From CAVTBT01 sp963733065 (GTDB lineage Bacteria; Actinomycetota; Thermoleophilia; Gaiellales; Gaiellaceae): DNA of 64,000 nucleotides. Where the stretch lies: positions 248,001-312,000 of the forward strand of contig CAVTBT010000005.1 of the NCBI GenBank assembly GCA_963733065.1, given 5' to 3'. Of this stretch, positions 44,858 to 54,075 are shown one piece after another; the stretch's first letter is position 1; every line of letters begins with the position of its first letter. Both the position numbers and the translations under genes were made by a program. The notes beneath the pieces are model-generated. The model saw nothing but the letters and a program-made list of their open reading frames with translations, did not search any database and was not told the origin of the DNA.

Positions 44858-47578
44858 ATGCACCTCGTGCCGATCGAGCCGGACGCTCCGGCCTCGTCGG
44901 CGAACGGGGGCGCCGAGGAGCACCTCGTCGAGTCGTACCGCCGCCTCGCGGACGTCTTCCACGACGTCCTCGCCGAGCAGAGCCTCGACGCACTCCTCGA
45001 CCGCGTCGCGGACACGCTCGCAGAGCTGATCCCGTACGACGACATGCACATCTACGAGGCGGACGAGGGGAAGCGCGAGCTGACGCCGGTGCTCGCCCGG
45101 TCGAAGTGGGCCGAGGAGGTGATGAGCGAGACGTTCCCGTTCGGCGAGGGCATCACGGGCTGGGCGTGCACGCACCGCGAGCCGGTGCTGTCGAACCAGG
45201 CGCACCTCGACCCGCGCGTGCGCTTCGTGCCGGGTACGCCGATCGAGCCGGAGGCGCTCATCGTCGTCCCGCTCGTCGCGCGGGGCAGCCTCAAGGGCAC
45301 GCTCAACATCTATCGCGAGGGCGAGGACGCCAACTTCACGTCGGAGGAGTTCGAGCTCGCGTGCCGGCTCGGCGACGCGGCGGCGCTCGCGCTCGACAAC
45401 GCCCACATTCGCGTCGGCCTCGAGCTGCAGGCGCAGACGGACTCGCTCACCGGGCTCTACAACCACCGCTACTTCCACGAGCGTCTGCGTCGGGAGCTGA
45501 TGCAGGCATCGTCGAAGCACGAGACCGTCGGCGTGGTGATGCTCGACATCGACGACTTCAAGCGCGTCAACGACATCTACGGGCATGCCGTCGGCGACGG
45601 CATCCTCGCCGAGCTGGCCGACCACCTCCGCGCGGCGGTGCGAAGCTCGGACGCGGTGTGCCGCATCGGCGGCGAGGAGTTCGCGCTGATCGTGCCGTCG
45701 ACCGACGCGGCAAGCACGGTGGCGCTCGCGACGAGGCTGTCCCGGCGGCTCGAGGAGTTCGAGTTCCTGCTCGCCGGCACGGTGACGGTCTCGATCGGGA
45801 TCGCACACGGGCCGGAGCACGCCATGAACCCGCGCGAGCTGGTCGCCTGCGCCGAGTCGGCCATGATGACCGCCAAGGCGAGCGGCAAGTCGCAGATCAT
45901 CGTCTACGGCAACCGCCTGGCCGAGCGGCCCGCCGACGAGGTCGACCGCCGTCAGGAGGACGTCCGCTCGCTCGCACACATGAAGATGCTGCAGAGCCTC
46001 GGCACGAAGCTGAACCGGCTGAACGACGTGCGCGAGATCGGAGCGTCGATCGCCAACGAGCTGCGCGGCCTGATCGACTACCACAACTGCCGCGTCTTCA
46101 TCCGCGAGGGCGACGAGCTGCACCCGGTCGCCTTCCGCGGCGAGCTCACCGCCACGCACGGCTCGGAGCTCCAGGTGCTTGCCACGCGCGTCGGATACGG
46201 CATCACGGGTCGCGTCGCCGAGACGGGCGAGGCCATCCTGGCCGGCAACGCGGCGGCGCTCGACTTCGCCGCGACGATCCCCGGCACAGAGGACATCGAG
46301 GAGTCGGTGCTGGCCGTGCCGCTGACGTATGGCGCCCGCACGAACGGCGTCATCTTCGTGTCGAAGCTGGGCATCGACCAGTTCGACGGCGACGACCTGC
46401 GCCTGCTCGAGGTGCTGGCCGGCCACGCCGCGATCGCGCTCGAGAACGCCTCCCTCTACGAGGCTCAGCGCCGCGAGGCCGAGACGGCGAAGGCGCTGCT
46501 CGAGTTCAGCCGGGCGCTCGCCTCGGAAGGGCCTGACGAAGTGCTCACGCTCATTGCCCGGGGCGTCGGCCGGCTCATGGGCGCATCGCGCTCGTCGCTG
46601 TGGCTCGAGCAGCGGGAGACCGGCGAGCTCGAAGGCCGAGCGGCGTGGCGCGAGGATGGACGCACGGTCGACGCGATCGTCGGCCGGCGCCTGCCAGTCA
46701 ACGCCACGACGTTCATCGCCGGTCTCGAGGCGCCGTTCGTCATCGACCCCGACGAGCACGACGCGCTCGCCGACCCGGGTCTGCCCGCGGACTGGGCGGG
46801 CGTGCACGCCGTCGCGCCGTTCTCGGTCGACGGCCGCCCCGGCGCGATCGCGGTGGCGCCACGTGACGGCGAGCGCATCGGCGAAAGCCAGCTCGTGCTG
46901 CTCGGCGGTCTCGCGCACCAGGCCAAGCTCGCGATCACGAACGCCTCCCGCTTCGAGTCGCTCGAGCGAACCTTTCTGTCCACGGTGGAGGCGCTGGCGA
47001 ACGCGCTCGAAGCGAACGACGAGTACACGTCGTCGCACGCCCGCTGGATCACCGACCTGGCGCTCCGCGTCGGTTCGGAGCTCGGTCTCGATGCGCGTGC
47101 CCTCAAGCGCGTGGAGCTCGGCGCGCTCTTCCACGACATCGGCAAGATCGGCATCCCGTCCTCGATCCTCGCCAAGCCCGGCCCGCTGACGGACGAGGAG
47201 CGCCGCGTCGTCGAGACGCACCCGGAGCTCGGCGAGCGCATCCTGCGCCCGATCGGGCAGCTCGAGGACGTCTGCGTGATCGTCCGCTCGTGCCACGAGC
47301 GGTGGGACGGCCAGGGCTACCCCGATCGCAAGGCCGCCGACGAGATCCCGATCGAGTCGCGGATCATCTTCGCCTGCGATGCGTACCACGCGATGACGAC
47401 CGACCGGCCGTACCGGCGGGCGCTGGCAACCGAGGAAGCCCTCCGACGGCTCAGCGAGGCGGCCGGCAGCCAGTTCGACCCGCACGTCGTGGACGCGTGC
47501 CTGCGCGTGCTCGAGGCGGGGGCGAATGGCGCTGTGGAAAAGGTGTCAGACACCGTTTCCACGGTCGCACCGGGCTAG
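44858..47578 (+). CDS. GAF-GGDEF-GAF-GAF-HD-GYP cyclic-di-GMP enzyme
   Basis: About 906 residues from ATG 44858; a GTG at 44816 is an in-frame alternative. GAF 1 (about 30-175) includes FGEGITGWACTHREPVLSNQAH. The GGDEF domain (about 190-350) has the catalytic RIGGEEFAL loop at about 270, so diguanylate cyclase activity is likely. Two further GAF domains follow (about 385-550 and 560-700). The HD-GYP phosphodiesterase domain (about 705-890) has SSHARW, LFHDIGKIGIP and RWDGQGYPDRK. There is no membrane span. The protein could both make and break c-di-GMP under GAF ligand control. Its last residues (EKVSDTVST...) are encoded by a REP repeat at 47532. Confidence 0.93.
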   Translation: MHLVPIEPDAPASSANGGAEEHLVESYRRLADVFHDVLAEQSLDALLDRVADTLAELIPYDDMHIYEADEGKRELTPVLARSKWAEEVMSETFPFGEGITGWACTHREPVLSNQAHLDPRVRFVPGTPIEPEALIVVPLVARGSLKGTLNIYREGEDANFTSEEFELACRLGDAAALALDNAHIRVGLELQAQTDSLTGLYNHRYFHERLRRELMQASSKHETVGVVMLDIDDFKRVNDIYGHAVGDGILAELADHLRAAVRSSDAVCRIGGEEFALIVPSTDAASTVALATRLSRRLEEFEFLLAGTVTVSIGIAHGPEHAMNPRELVACAESAMMTAKASGKSQIIVYGNRLAERPADEVDRRQEDVRSLAHMKMLQSLGTKLNRLNDVREIGASIANELRGLIDYHNCRVFIREGDELHPVAFRGELTATHGSELQVLATRVGYGITGRVAETGEAILAGNAAALDFAATIPGTEDIEESVLAVPLTYGARTNGVIFVSKLGIDQFDGDDLRLLEVLAGHAAIALENASLYEAQRREAETAKALLEFSRALASEGPDEVLTLIARGVGRLMGASRSSLWLEQRETGELEGRAAWREDGRTVDAIVGRRLPVNATTFIAGLEAPFVIDPDEHDALADPGLPADWAGVHAVAPFSVDGRPGAIAVAPRDGERIGESQLVLLGGLAHQAKLAITNASRFESLERTFLSTVEALANALEANDEYTSSHARWITDLALRVGSELGLDARALKRVELGALFHDIGKIGIPSSILAKPGPLTDEERRVVETHPELGERILRPIGQLEDVCVIVRSCHERWDGQGYPDRKAADEIPIESRIIFACDAYHAMTTDRPYRRALATEEALRRLSEAAGSQFDPHVVDACLRVLEAGANGAVEKVSDTVSTVAPG
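47532..47562 (+). repeat. REP-like palindromic repeat, copy 2 (inside a C-terminus)
   Basis: CTGTGGAAAA then GGTGTC-A-GACACC (47542-47554), then gTTTCCAC. The arms extend to a 29-base palindrome (47534-47562) with one mismatched pair. It is translated as EKVSDTVST at the end of the GGDEF/HD-GYP protein, just before the convergent treY stop at 47575. Confidence 0.88.
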
Positions 47579-49543
47579 CCGCGAGCCAAGAGCCGCAACC
47601 ACGGGCTCGGCGCGAGGACGTCCTCCCAGGAACCGGGAGGCGGACGGAAGCCGTCGAGCCGGCCGCGAACGGCGACGGCGACGCAGACCTCGCCGCCACG
47701 CACGAAGGCGCAGACATCCGCGGACGTGTCGAGCGGCTCGTAGGCGCCCGCGAACGCGGCCGGACGCTCACGGCGCAGGGCGAGCGTCTGTGCGATGACC
47801 TCGAGCTTCGAACCAGGGGCCGGCGACGCGAGCAGGCGGCGGCGTGCCGCCCAGTCGACCGGCCGGCGGTTGTCCGGATCCACGAGCGCCAGCAGCTCGA
47901 GCTCGATCGCCCTGATAGATGTCCGGCACGCCCGGTGAGGTGAGCTTCAGGAGCAGCTGGCCCAACGACGCCCGCCGACCCTCGTCGGCGACCTCCGCGA
48001 CGAACGGCTCGAAATCGGCGAGGAAGCGCTCGTCGCGGAGCAGTCCGGTCGCCCACGCGATCGCCTCCCGCTCCCAGTCGGGATCGCCGTCGACCCACGC
48101 CGTGTTCACCTTCGCCTCGCGCAGGGCCTTCTCGAGGTACGTCGCGAGACGCTGCTCGTCGAGGGGCCAAGCCCCGACGAGGGTCTGCCAGACGAGGTAC
48201 TCCTCGTTCGGGTCACGCCAGCCGCCGGTCAGCGACCGCCAACGCTCGACTGCAGCGCGCCACTGGTCGGGGATCGCGGCGAGTGCGCCGATCCGTGCGC
48301 GGACGTCCGCCGACCGCTTCGTGTCGTGGGTGGTCGTGGCCAGCAGGTGCCGCGGGAAGCGCTCGGCCCGCTCGAGGTTCGCGCGGTGGAACTCGGCGAC
48401 CGGCAGGGAGAAGCGGGCGGGGTCTCCGCCGACCTCGTTCAGCGCGGTCAGCCGGAGCCAGCGGTAGAACGCCGTGTCCTCGACGCCCTTGGCATGAACG
48501 GGAGGCGTCGTCTGCTGGAACCTGATCACGAACGCGTCATGGCCGCGCTCCTCGAGCAACAGGATCCGCGCTAGCCGCTCGTCGAGCCCGGCGGCGGCCA
48601 CCGCCTCGCGATCCGCGGCCTCGACGAGCTCGCGGTCGGGATCGACGTACGTCCGGTAGATGCGAAGCGAGGCAAGCGACGACGCAAGGTCGAGGGCCGA
48701 GACGGTGTCTGGCACCTTGTCCACAGGGCTCGCCCCGAGCTCGAGCCACGCCGCCAGCTGGTCGATCTCGTCGGCAAACGTGCCGCGCGCCTCGCGGAGC
48801 TTGCACTCGTGCGCGACCGCCTCGAACGACCGCTCCTCGCCCGTCAGGTCACGGTAGAGCCGGGTCAGCGGCTCCTCGCCGGCCGGGTCGACGAAGAGCG
48901 CAGTCACGTCGTTCAGGAACTCGTAGCCGGTCGTGCCTTCCACCGGCCACTCCCGGAGCCGCTCGCCGGGCTCGAGGACCTTCTCGACCCAGAGGTGCTC
49001 CGCACCGGCCTCCCGCAGCCGCTCGAGGTAGCGCGCGGGATTCGCGAGGCCGTCCGGATGGTCGATACGGAGACCGTCGACGAGGCCTTCCCGCACGAGC
49101 GACAGCGCCTTCACGTGAACGGTCTCGAAGACCTCGGGATCCTCCTGCCGCACTCCCGCCAGCTCCCCGACGTCGAAGAACCGCCTGTGCGAGCCCGTGC
49201 GCCAGTCGAGGTCGAAGAACTTCGCGCGCCAGAGCGGGTCGCGCCAGAACGGGTTCTCCGTCTCCGACGCGGCCATGTGGTTCGGGACGATGTCCAGCAG
49301 GACGCCAAGCCCGGCGGAGCAGAGCGCGCGGAACTCGTCCTCGCCGCCGAGCTCCTCCGAGATCCGCGTCGGGTCGACGACGTCGTAGCCGTGAGTGGAT
49401 CCCGACCGGGCCGTGAGGGAAGGGGACAGGTAGAGGTGCGAGACGCCGAGCTCCTCGAGGTACGGCACGAGCGCACGGGCCTCGCGGAAGCCGAGATCCG
49501 GCCCGAGCTGCAGCCGGTAGGTGCAGCGCCAGTCGTCCGCCAC
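47575..49543 (-). CDS. treY: Maltooligosyl trehalose synthase, frameshift near the 3' end
   Basis: GTG 49543 overlaps the glgX stop by one base. It rearranges the reducing-end glucose of malto-oligosaccharides to an alpha,alpha-1,1 link. TYRLQLGPDLGFREARALVPYLEELGVSHLYLSPS is the TreY N-terminus. GLGVLLDIVPNHMA, GLRIDHPDGLANPARYLERL (nucleophile Asp), LWVEKVLEPGERLREWPVEGTTGYEFLNDV (acid Glu), VMAKGVEDTAFYR-like PVHAKGVEDTAFYRW and LATTTHDTKRSADVRARI are all diagnostic. The frame shifts near 47915, after LLKLTSPGVPDIYQGD, and continues LLALVDPDNRRPVDW to the stop at 47575. About 656 codons, slightly short for the family. A degenerate REP element at 48704 is translated within it (PVDKVPDTVSAL). 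Confidence 0.93.
48704..48726 (-). repeat. REP-like palindromic repeat, copy 3 (inside treY)
   Basis: GGTGTC-T-GGCACC (one core change from the consensus) followed by TTGTCCACAG. It lies wholly inside the treY coding sequence on the minus strand in an open frame and is read as VDKVPDTVS. Confidence 0.8.
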
Positions 49544-51663
49544 TAGGCGATGCGCCGCAGGATCACGAGCGACCGGCTCTCGACCGGCACGAGCCCGCGC
49601 GCGGGAAACACCGACGACGCAGGCGGCTCGTCCGGCTCGGCCGTCGACAGCTCGTGCGCCCAGCGCCGGCCGTAGGCGACGGCCGGCAGCGTGAACGCCA
49701 CCGGCTCCTGCTGCGCGTTGAACAGGATCAGGAACGTGTCGTCGATCACGGGCGCGCCGTGCGCAGTCAGCGTGCTGATCTCGGCGCCGTTCAGAAACAC
49801 ACCGAGCGTATGCGTGTCGCCGCGCGACCAGTTGCGCACGGTCATCTTGCGACCGTCCGGCCTGAACCAGTAGACGTCCGGGGCGCCGGAGCCCATCGTC
49901 TCCTCGCCACGCAGGAAGTCCGTGCGTCGGAAGACGGAATGCCGCTTGCGGAAGTCGACGAGCCTGCGGGTGAAGTCGAGCAGGTGGCGCTGCTCGTCCG
50001 AAAGCTCCCAGTCGAACCACGAGAGCTCGTTGTCCTGGCAGTACGCGTTGTTGTTGCCGTGCTGCGTGCGCCCGAACTCGTCGCCGCCGAGCAGCATCGG
50101 CACACCCTGTGAGAGCAGCAGCGTCGCCAGGAAGTTCCGCTGCTGCCGGGCGCGGAGCGCGTTGATCGCCGGATCGTCGGTCGGCCCCTCGACGCCGCAG
50201 TTCCAGCTGCGGTTGTCGGTCGTGCCGTCGTTGTTGCCCTCGCCGTTCGCCTCGTTGTGCTTCTCGTTGTAGGAAACGAGATCGCGGAGCGTGAAGCCGT
50301 CGTGTGCGGTGATGAAGTTGATCGATGCAAACGGACGCCGGCCGTCGCTCTGATAGAGGTCGCTCGAGCCGGTGAACCGCTGCGCGAACGACCCGACGCC
50401 CGTCTGGCCGCGCCAGAAATCGCGCATCGTGTCCCGGTAGAGCCCGTTCCACTCCGTCCAGAGAATCGGGAAGTTGCCGACCTGGTACCCGCCCTCGCCG
50501 ACGTCCCACGGCTCGGCGATGAGCTTCACCTGGGAGAGCACCGGATCCTGATGGATGATGTCGAAGAAGGCCGACAGCCGGTCGACCTCGTGCAGCTCGC
50601 GCGCGAGCGCCGAGGCGAGGTCGAAGCGGAAGCCGTCGACGTGGCACTCCATGACGAAGTACCGGAGTGAGTCCATGATCAGCCGCAGCACCGATGGGTG
50701 GGCCGGATTGAGCGAGTTGCCCGTGCCGGTGTAGTCCATGTAGAAGCGCGGCTGATCGGGCACCGTCCGGTAGTAGGCCCGGTTGTCGATGCCCTTGAGC
50801 GACAGCATCGGCCCGAGGTGGTTGCCCTCGGCGGTGTGGTTGTAGACGACGTCGAGGATCACCTCGATGCCGGCACGGTGCAGCGCCTTCACCATCCCCT
50901 TGAACTCCCGCACCTGCTCGCCGTCGGTGCCGGTCGCCGCATAGCCGGCGTGCGGAGCGAGATAGCCGATCGAGCTGTAGCCCCAGTAGTTCTTCATGCC
51001 CCGGTCGACAAGGGCGTGCTCGTCAACGATGTGGTGCACGGGGAGCAGTTCGACGGCCGTGACCCCGAGAGCCGTGAGGTACCCGATCGCCGCCTCGGAG
51101 GCGAGCCCCGCGTAGGTGCCACGGAGATCCTCGCGAACCCCCTCGAGGCGCTTCGTGAAGCCCTTCACGTGCACCTCGTAGATGACGCTCTCGTTCCACG
51201 GCGTCCGCAGCAGGTCGTCGCCCTCCCAGTCGAAGCGATCGTCGACGACGACGGACTTGGGGATCGCGAGCGCGTCGTCCTCGTCGTCCATGTACAGGTC
51301 GGCGTCCTCCTCCTCGGGGACGTACGGGAGCACGCGGCCGAGCTCCCATTGGACGTCGCCCTCGATCGCCTTGGCGTACGGGTCGATGAGCAGCTTGTTC
51401 GGGTTGAAGCGATGGCCCTGCTCGGGCGCCCAGGGGCCACGCACGCGGTAGCCGTACCGCTGGCCGGGGCCGATACCGGTGAGGTAGCCGTGCCAGTTGT
51501 GCGCCGTGCGTTCCGTCAGCTCGAGCCGGGTCTCGGCGCCGTTCTCGTCGAAGAGACAGAGGTCGACGCGCTCGGCGTGCTCGGAGAACAGCGAGAAGTT
51601 CGTGCCCTCGCCGTCCCAGCGTGGGCCGAGCGGGAACGGCTGCCCGGGCCACACGCGCTTCAT
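49543..51663 (-). CDS. glgX: Glycogen debranching enzyme (GlgX/TreX, GH13 isoamylase type)
   Basis: 706 residues from ATG 51663, overlapping the treZ stop. An N-terminal CBM48 module (about 1-110) contains PLGPRWDGEGTNFSLFSEHAERVDLCLFD. The GH13 barrel has VILDVVYNHTAEGN, the nucleophile Asp348 in HVDGFRFDLASAL, the acid Glu384 in KLIAEPWDVGEGGYQVGNFP and Asp455 in FITAHDGFTLRDLVSYNEKHN. NWSRGDTHTLGVFLNG is in the C-terminal beta domain. It hydrolyses alpha-1,6 branches, feeding linear maltodextrins to TreY and TreZ encoded on either side. The frame is intact. Confidence 0.95.
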   Translation of the reverse strand: MKRVWPGQPFPLGPRWDGEGTNFSLFSEHAERVDLCLFDENGAETRLELTERTAHNWHGYLTGIGPGQRYGYRVRGPWAPEQGHRFNPNKLLIDPYAKAIEGDVQWELGRVLPYVPEEEDADLYMDDEDDALAIPKSVVVDDRFDWEGDDLLRTPWNESVIYEVHVKGFTKRLEGVREDLRGTYAGLASEAAIGYLTALGVTAVELLPVHHIVDEHALVDRGMKNYWGYSSIGYLAPHAGYAATGTDGEQVREFKGMVKALHRAGIEVILDVVYNHTAEGNHLGPMLSLKGIDNRAYYRTVPDQPRFYMDYTGTGNSLNPAHPSVLRLIMDSLRYFVMECHVDGFRFDLASALARELHEVDRLSAFFDIIHQDPVLSQVKLIAEPWDVGEGGYQVGNFPILWTEWNGLYRDTMRDFWRGQTGVGSFAQRFTGSSDLYQSDGRRPFASINFITAHDGFTLRDLVSYNEKHNEANGEGNNDGTTDNRSWNCGVEGPTDDPAINALRARQQRNFLATLLLSQGVPMLLGGDEFGRTQHGNNNAYCQDNELSWFDWELSDEQRHLLDFTRRLVDFRKRHSVFRRTDFLRGEETMGSGAPDVYWFRPDGRKMTVRNWSRGDTHTLGVFLNGAEISTLTAHGAPVIDDTFLILFNAQQEPVAFTLPAVAYGRRWAHELSTAEPDEPPASSVFPARGLVPVESRSLVILRRIA

Positions 51664-53177
51664 CGAAGCTCCACGGTCTCGGCGGCGAAGTCCGCGCGGA
51701 GCGTCACCGCGCCGCGGCGGAGCTCGAGCACCCGCGCCGTCTCGTCGGCCCGGAGCACCTCGAGCTCGTGCGACGCCAGCCGACGCCGCAGGCGCAGCAG
51801 CTCGGCCACGAACGCGCGGTGGTCGGCGTCTCCCTCGTCGGCCAGGCGGGAGCGTTCGAACGTCTCGGGAGCCTGGGGATCGGGCACGTCGCCGGCGAAC
51901 CCGGCGAAGTGCGCAAACTCGCGTCGCCGGCCCTCGCGAGTCGCATCCACGATGAACGGATCACGGTGGTCGGTGAAGAACTGAAACGGCCGCCGCTCGG
52001 CTCTCTCCTCACCCTGGAAGAGCAGCGGCGTGTATCGCGAGAACAGCACGACGGACTGAGCGACGCGGAGCTTCGGCTGGGGCAGTCGGTCGCCGACCGC
52101 GCGGTTGCCGACCTGGTCGTGATTCTGGGCGCAGGCCACGATCCGCGGGCCGTGCGGGCGCTCGAGCTCGCGAACGATCCCGGCCATCGACCCGTCGAAG
52201 TCCCGGTAGTAGCCGTCCTGCTCGCCTGTGAGCGCCACGTGCAGGGCGTGGTGCAGGTTGTCGAGCCACATCGCGTCGTGGCCCCACTCGTCCAGCGGCC
52301 GGAAATCCGGCCCGCCCATCTCGCTGATCACCAGCGCGCGCGGATTGATCCCGCGCACGCGGTCGGCGAGCTCGTGGAGCACGTGAAGCTCGGACGCGTC
52401 GTGGACGGCGTGCACCGCGTCGAGGCGCAGGCCGTCGACGCCGAAATCGCGGATCCAGAGCTCTGCGTTCCCCAGCGCCCATTCCCGGACGCCGCGCTGC
52501 GAATAGTCGAGCGCATCCCCCCATTCTGTGTCGCGGTCGAGGAAGTACGGGCCGAAGGCGCGGAGCGCCTCGTTTCCAGGGCCGACGTGGTTGTAGACGA
52601 CGTCGAGGATCACGCCCAGCCCCAGCTCGTGCGCGGCCATCACCAGTCGTGCGAGGCCCTCCGGCCCGCCGTACGCGCGATGTGGAGCCCAGGTGTAGAG
52701 CCCGTCGTAGCCCCAGCCACGCTCGCCCGGGAACGTCGCCACCGGCATGAGCTCGATCGCGGTCACGCCGAGCTCCCGCAACCCGGGGAGGCGCTCGATG
52801 GCCGAGTCGAACGTGCCCTCGGGGGTGAACGTGCCGACGTGCAGCTCGTACACGACGAGCTCGTCGAGGCCGATGCCCGCCCAGCGCGGCGGGCGCAGCG
52901 CCGCGGTGTCGACGAGGCGGGACGGCCCACCGACCCCGTCGGGTTGGAAGCGCGAGCACGGGTCGGGCCACTGTTCGCGGCCGTCGAGCTCGAAGCGATA
53001 GTCGTCGCCCGGCGCGAGGGACAGTCGCGCGGCGGCGAAGAAGCCGTCCTCGACCGCGGTCAGCTCGTGACGGGCGCCGTCGCCGACCCGGACGACGGCC
53101 ACGGATGCGGCCCGCGGCGCCCACACGCGGGCAGAGCAGCCGCCGTCTCGCAATGGAACGAGTCCGAGTCCTTGCAT
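51660..53177 (-). CDS. treZ: Malto-oligosyltrehalose trehalohydrolase
   Basis: 505 residues from ATG 53177; the stop overlaps glgX (ATGA). It releases trehalose from maltooligosyl trehalose. The N-terminal sandwich has CSARVWAPRAASVAVVRVG. The GH13 barrel includes VYELHVGTFTPEGTFDSAIERLPGLRELGVTAIELMPVATFPGERGWGYDG, LGVILDVVYNHVGPGN, FGVDGLRLDAVHAVHDAS (nucleophile), ALVISEMGGPDFRP (acid) and IVACAQNHDQVGNRAVGDRL. LFQGEERAERRPFQFFTDHRDP is the TreZ-specific lid. It is slightly shorter than typical TreZ proteins but all catalytic residues are present. A REP copy lies 71 bases upstream of the start. Confidence 0.94.
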   Translation of the reverse strand: MQGLGLVPLRDGGCSARVWAPRAASVAVVRVGDGARHELTAVEDGFFAAARLSLAPGDDYRFELDGREQWPDPCSRFQPDGVGGPSRLVDTAALRPPRWAGIGLDELVVYELHVGTFTPEGTFDSAIERLPGLRELGVTAIELMPVATFPGERGWGYDGLYTWAPHRAYGGPEGLARLVMAAHELGLGVILDVVYNHVGPGNEALRAFGPYFLDRDTEWGDALDYSQRGVREWALGNAELWIRDFGVDGLRLDAVHAVHDASELHVLHELADRVRGINPRALVISEMGGPDFRPLDEWGHDAMWLDNLHHALHVALTGEQDGYYRDFDGSMAGIVRELERPHGPRIVACAQNHDQVGNRAVGDRLPQPKLRVAQSVVLFSRYTPLLFQGEERAERRPFQFFTDHRDPFIVDATREGRRREFAHFAGFAGDVPDPQAPETFERSRLADEGDADHRAFVAELLRLRRRLASHELEVLRADETARVLELRRGAVTLRADFAAETVELR

Positions 53178-53238
53178 CGCGGCCGGACGGTACCCCAACG
53201 ACGGCTCGCGAACCGCCGCCGTGCGGGCGAGGGCGGGA

Positions 53239-53269
53239 TGTGGAGATGGTGTCTGACACCTTTTCCACA
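53239..53269 (-). repeat. REP-like palindromic repeat, copy 4
   Basis: Core GGTGTC-T-GACACC (53248-53260) flanked by TGTGGAgat on the left and ttttCCACA on the right, so the outer arms also pair. It lies in the gap between the ABC-2 permease stop (53299) and the treZ start (53177). Confidence 0.87.
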
Positions 53270-53298
53270 AGCCGTCGCGCAGGCCTGGAACCGAGCCG

Positions 53299-54075
53299 CT
53301 AGCCGGCGGCCTCGGCGCTTCGCAGCCCCCGGACCGCCCAGATGCCGAAGCCAACGGCGAGCGCGACGGCGACCCCGAAGGCAAGCGCCACTTCCTCCGG
53401 CTCGCCGGCCAGCAGACTCCGGCCGGCCTCGAGCACCGGCGTGATCGGATTGACCGCCGCGACCGTAGCGATCCACCCCTCGAGCAGGGCCTGCGGCACG
53501 TAGACCGGCGCCAGGAAGAGCACGGTGAAGACGGGCATCTGCATCAACGGGCCGGCCTGAATCGAACGGAACCGGAGCGCCACTCCGGTTGCCCACATCA
53601 TCCCGCCGAGATGAGCGGTGAGCGCCAGCAGATAGAGGCCGAACAGGTCGACCCCGTTCCCCCCGATCTGCATCCCAGCGATCAGCGCCACCGTCGTTAC
53701 GACGGTGGCGACGAGGAGCCACCGCACGACAGCGGCGAGCGCGTACCCAACGATGATGCTGCTCCGGTGCGGCGCCGCGAGGAGCAGCCGGCGCGAGAAG
53801 CCGTACTCGAAGTCGCGCGCAATGCCGAACGCCATGAAGACGCCGCCGAAGACGGCCGACTGGAGCAGCACGAAGACGAACTGGAACGACGTGTAACCGG
53901 GCGCGTAGTCGAACGACTCGAGCCGCATCAGGCCGGAAAGACCGCCCGCGAACGCCGTGAAGTTGAGCAGCGGGAACATGAGCGACGGCAGCAGGAGGCT
54001 CGGAGTGGTCATGACGTTGTGCAACGTCCTCCAGGCGACTCCGAGCGCGGCCGAGACGAAGCTCGAGCTCCTCAC
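53299..54075 (-). CDS. ABC-2 type exporter permease (DrrB-like), second copy
   Basis: 258 residues from GTG 54075, overlapping the upstream permease stop (GTGA). Six hydrophobic spans, with an N-terminal cytoplasmic segment ALGVAWRTLHNVMTTPSLLLPSLMFPLLNFTAFAGG. VFGGVFMAFGIARDFEYGFSRRLLLAAPHRSSIIVGYALAAVVR is the coupling-helix region typical of DrrB. FLAPVYVPQALLEGWIATVAAVNPITPVLEAGRSLLAG matches the conserved last-loop 'P...lp.w...ia..nP.t..v.a.R.l..G'. Together with the next two genes it forms an exporter of lipids, antibiotics or other hydrophobic compounds. It interrupts the trehalose/glycogen cluster and has no evident link to it. Confidence 0.88.
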   Translation of the reverse strand: MRSSSFVSAALGVAWRTLHNVMTTPSLLLPSLMFPLLNFTAFAGGLSGLMRLESFDYAPGYTSFQFVFVLLQSAVFGGVFMAFGIARDFEYGFSRRLLLAAPHRSSIIVGYALAAVVRWLLVATVVTTVALIAGMQIGGNGVDLFGLYLLALTAHLGGMMWATGVALRFRSIQAGPLMQMPVFTVLFLAPVYVPQALLEGWIATVAAVNPITPVLEAGRSLLAGEPEEVALAFGVAVALAVGFGIWAVRGLRSAEAAG

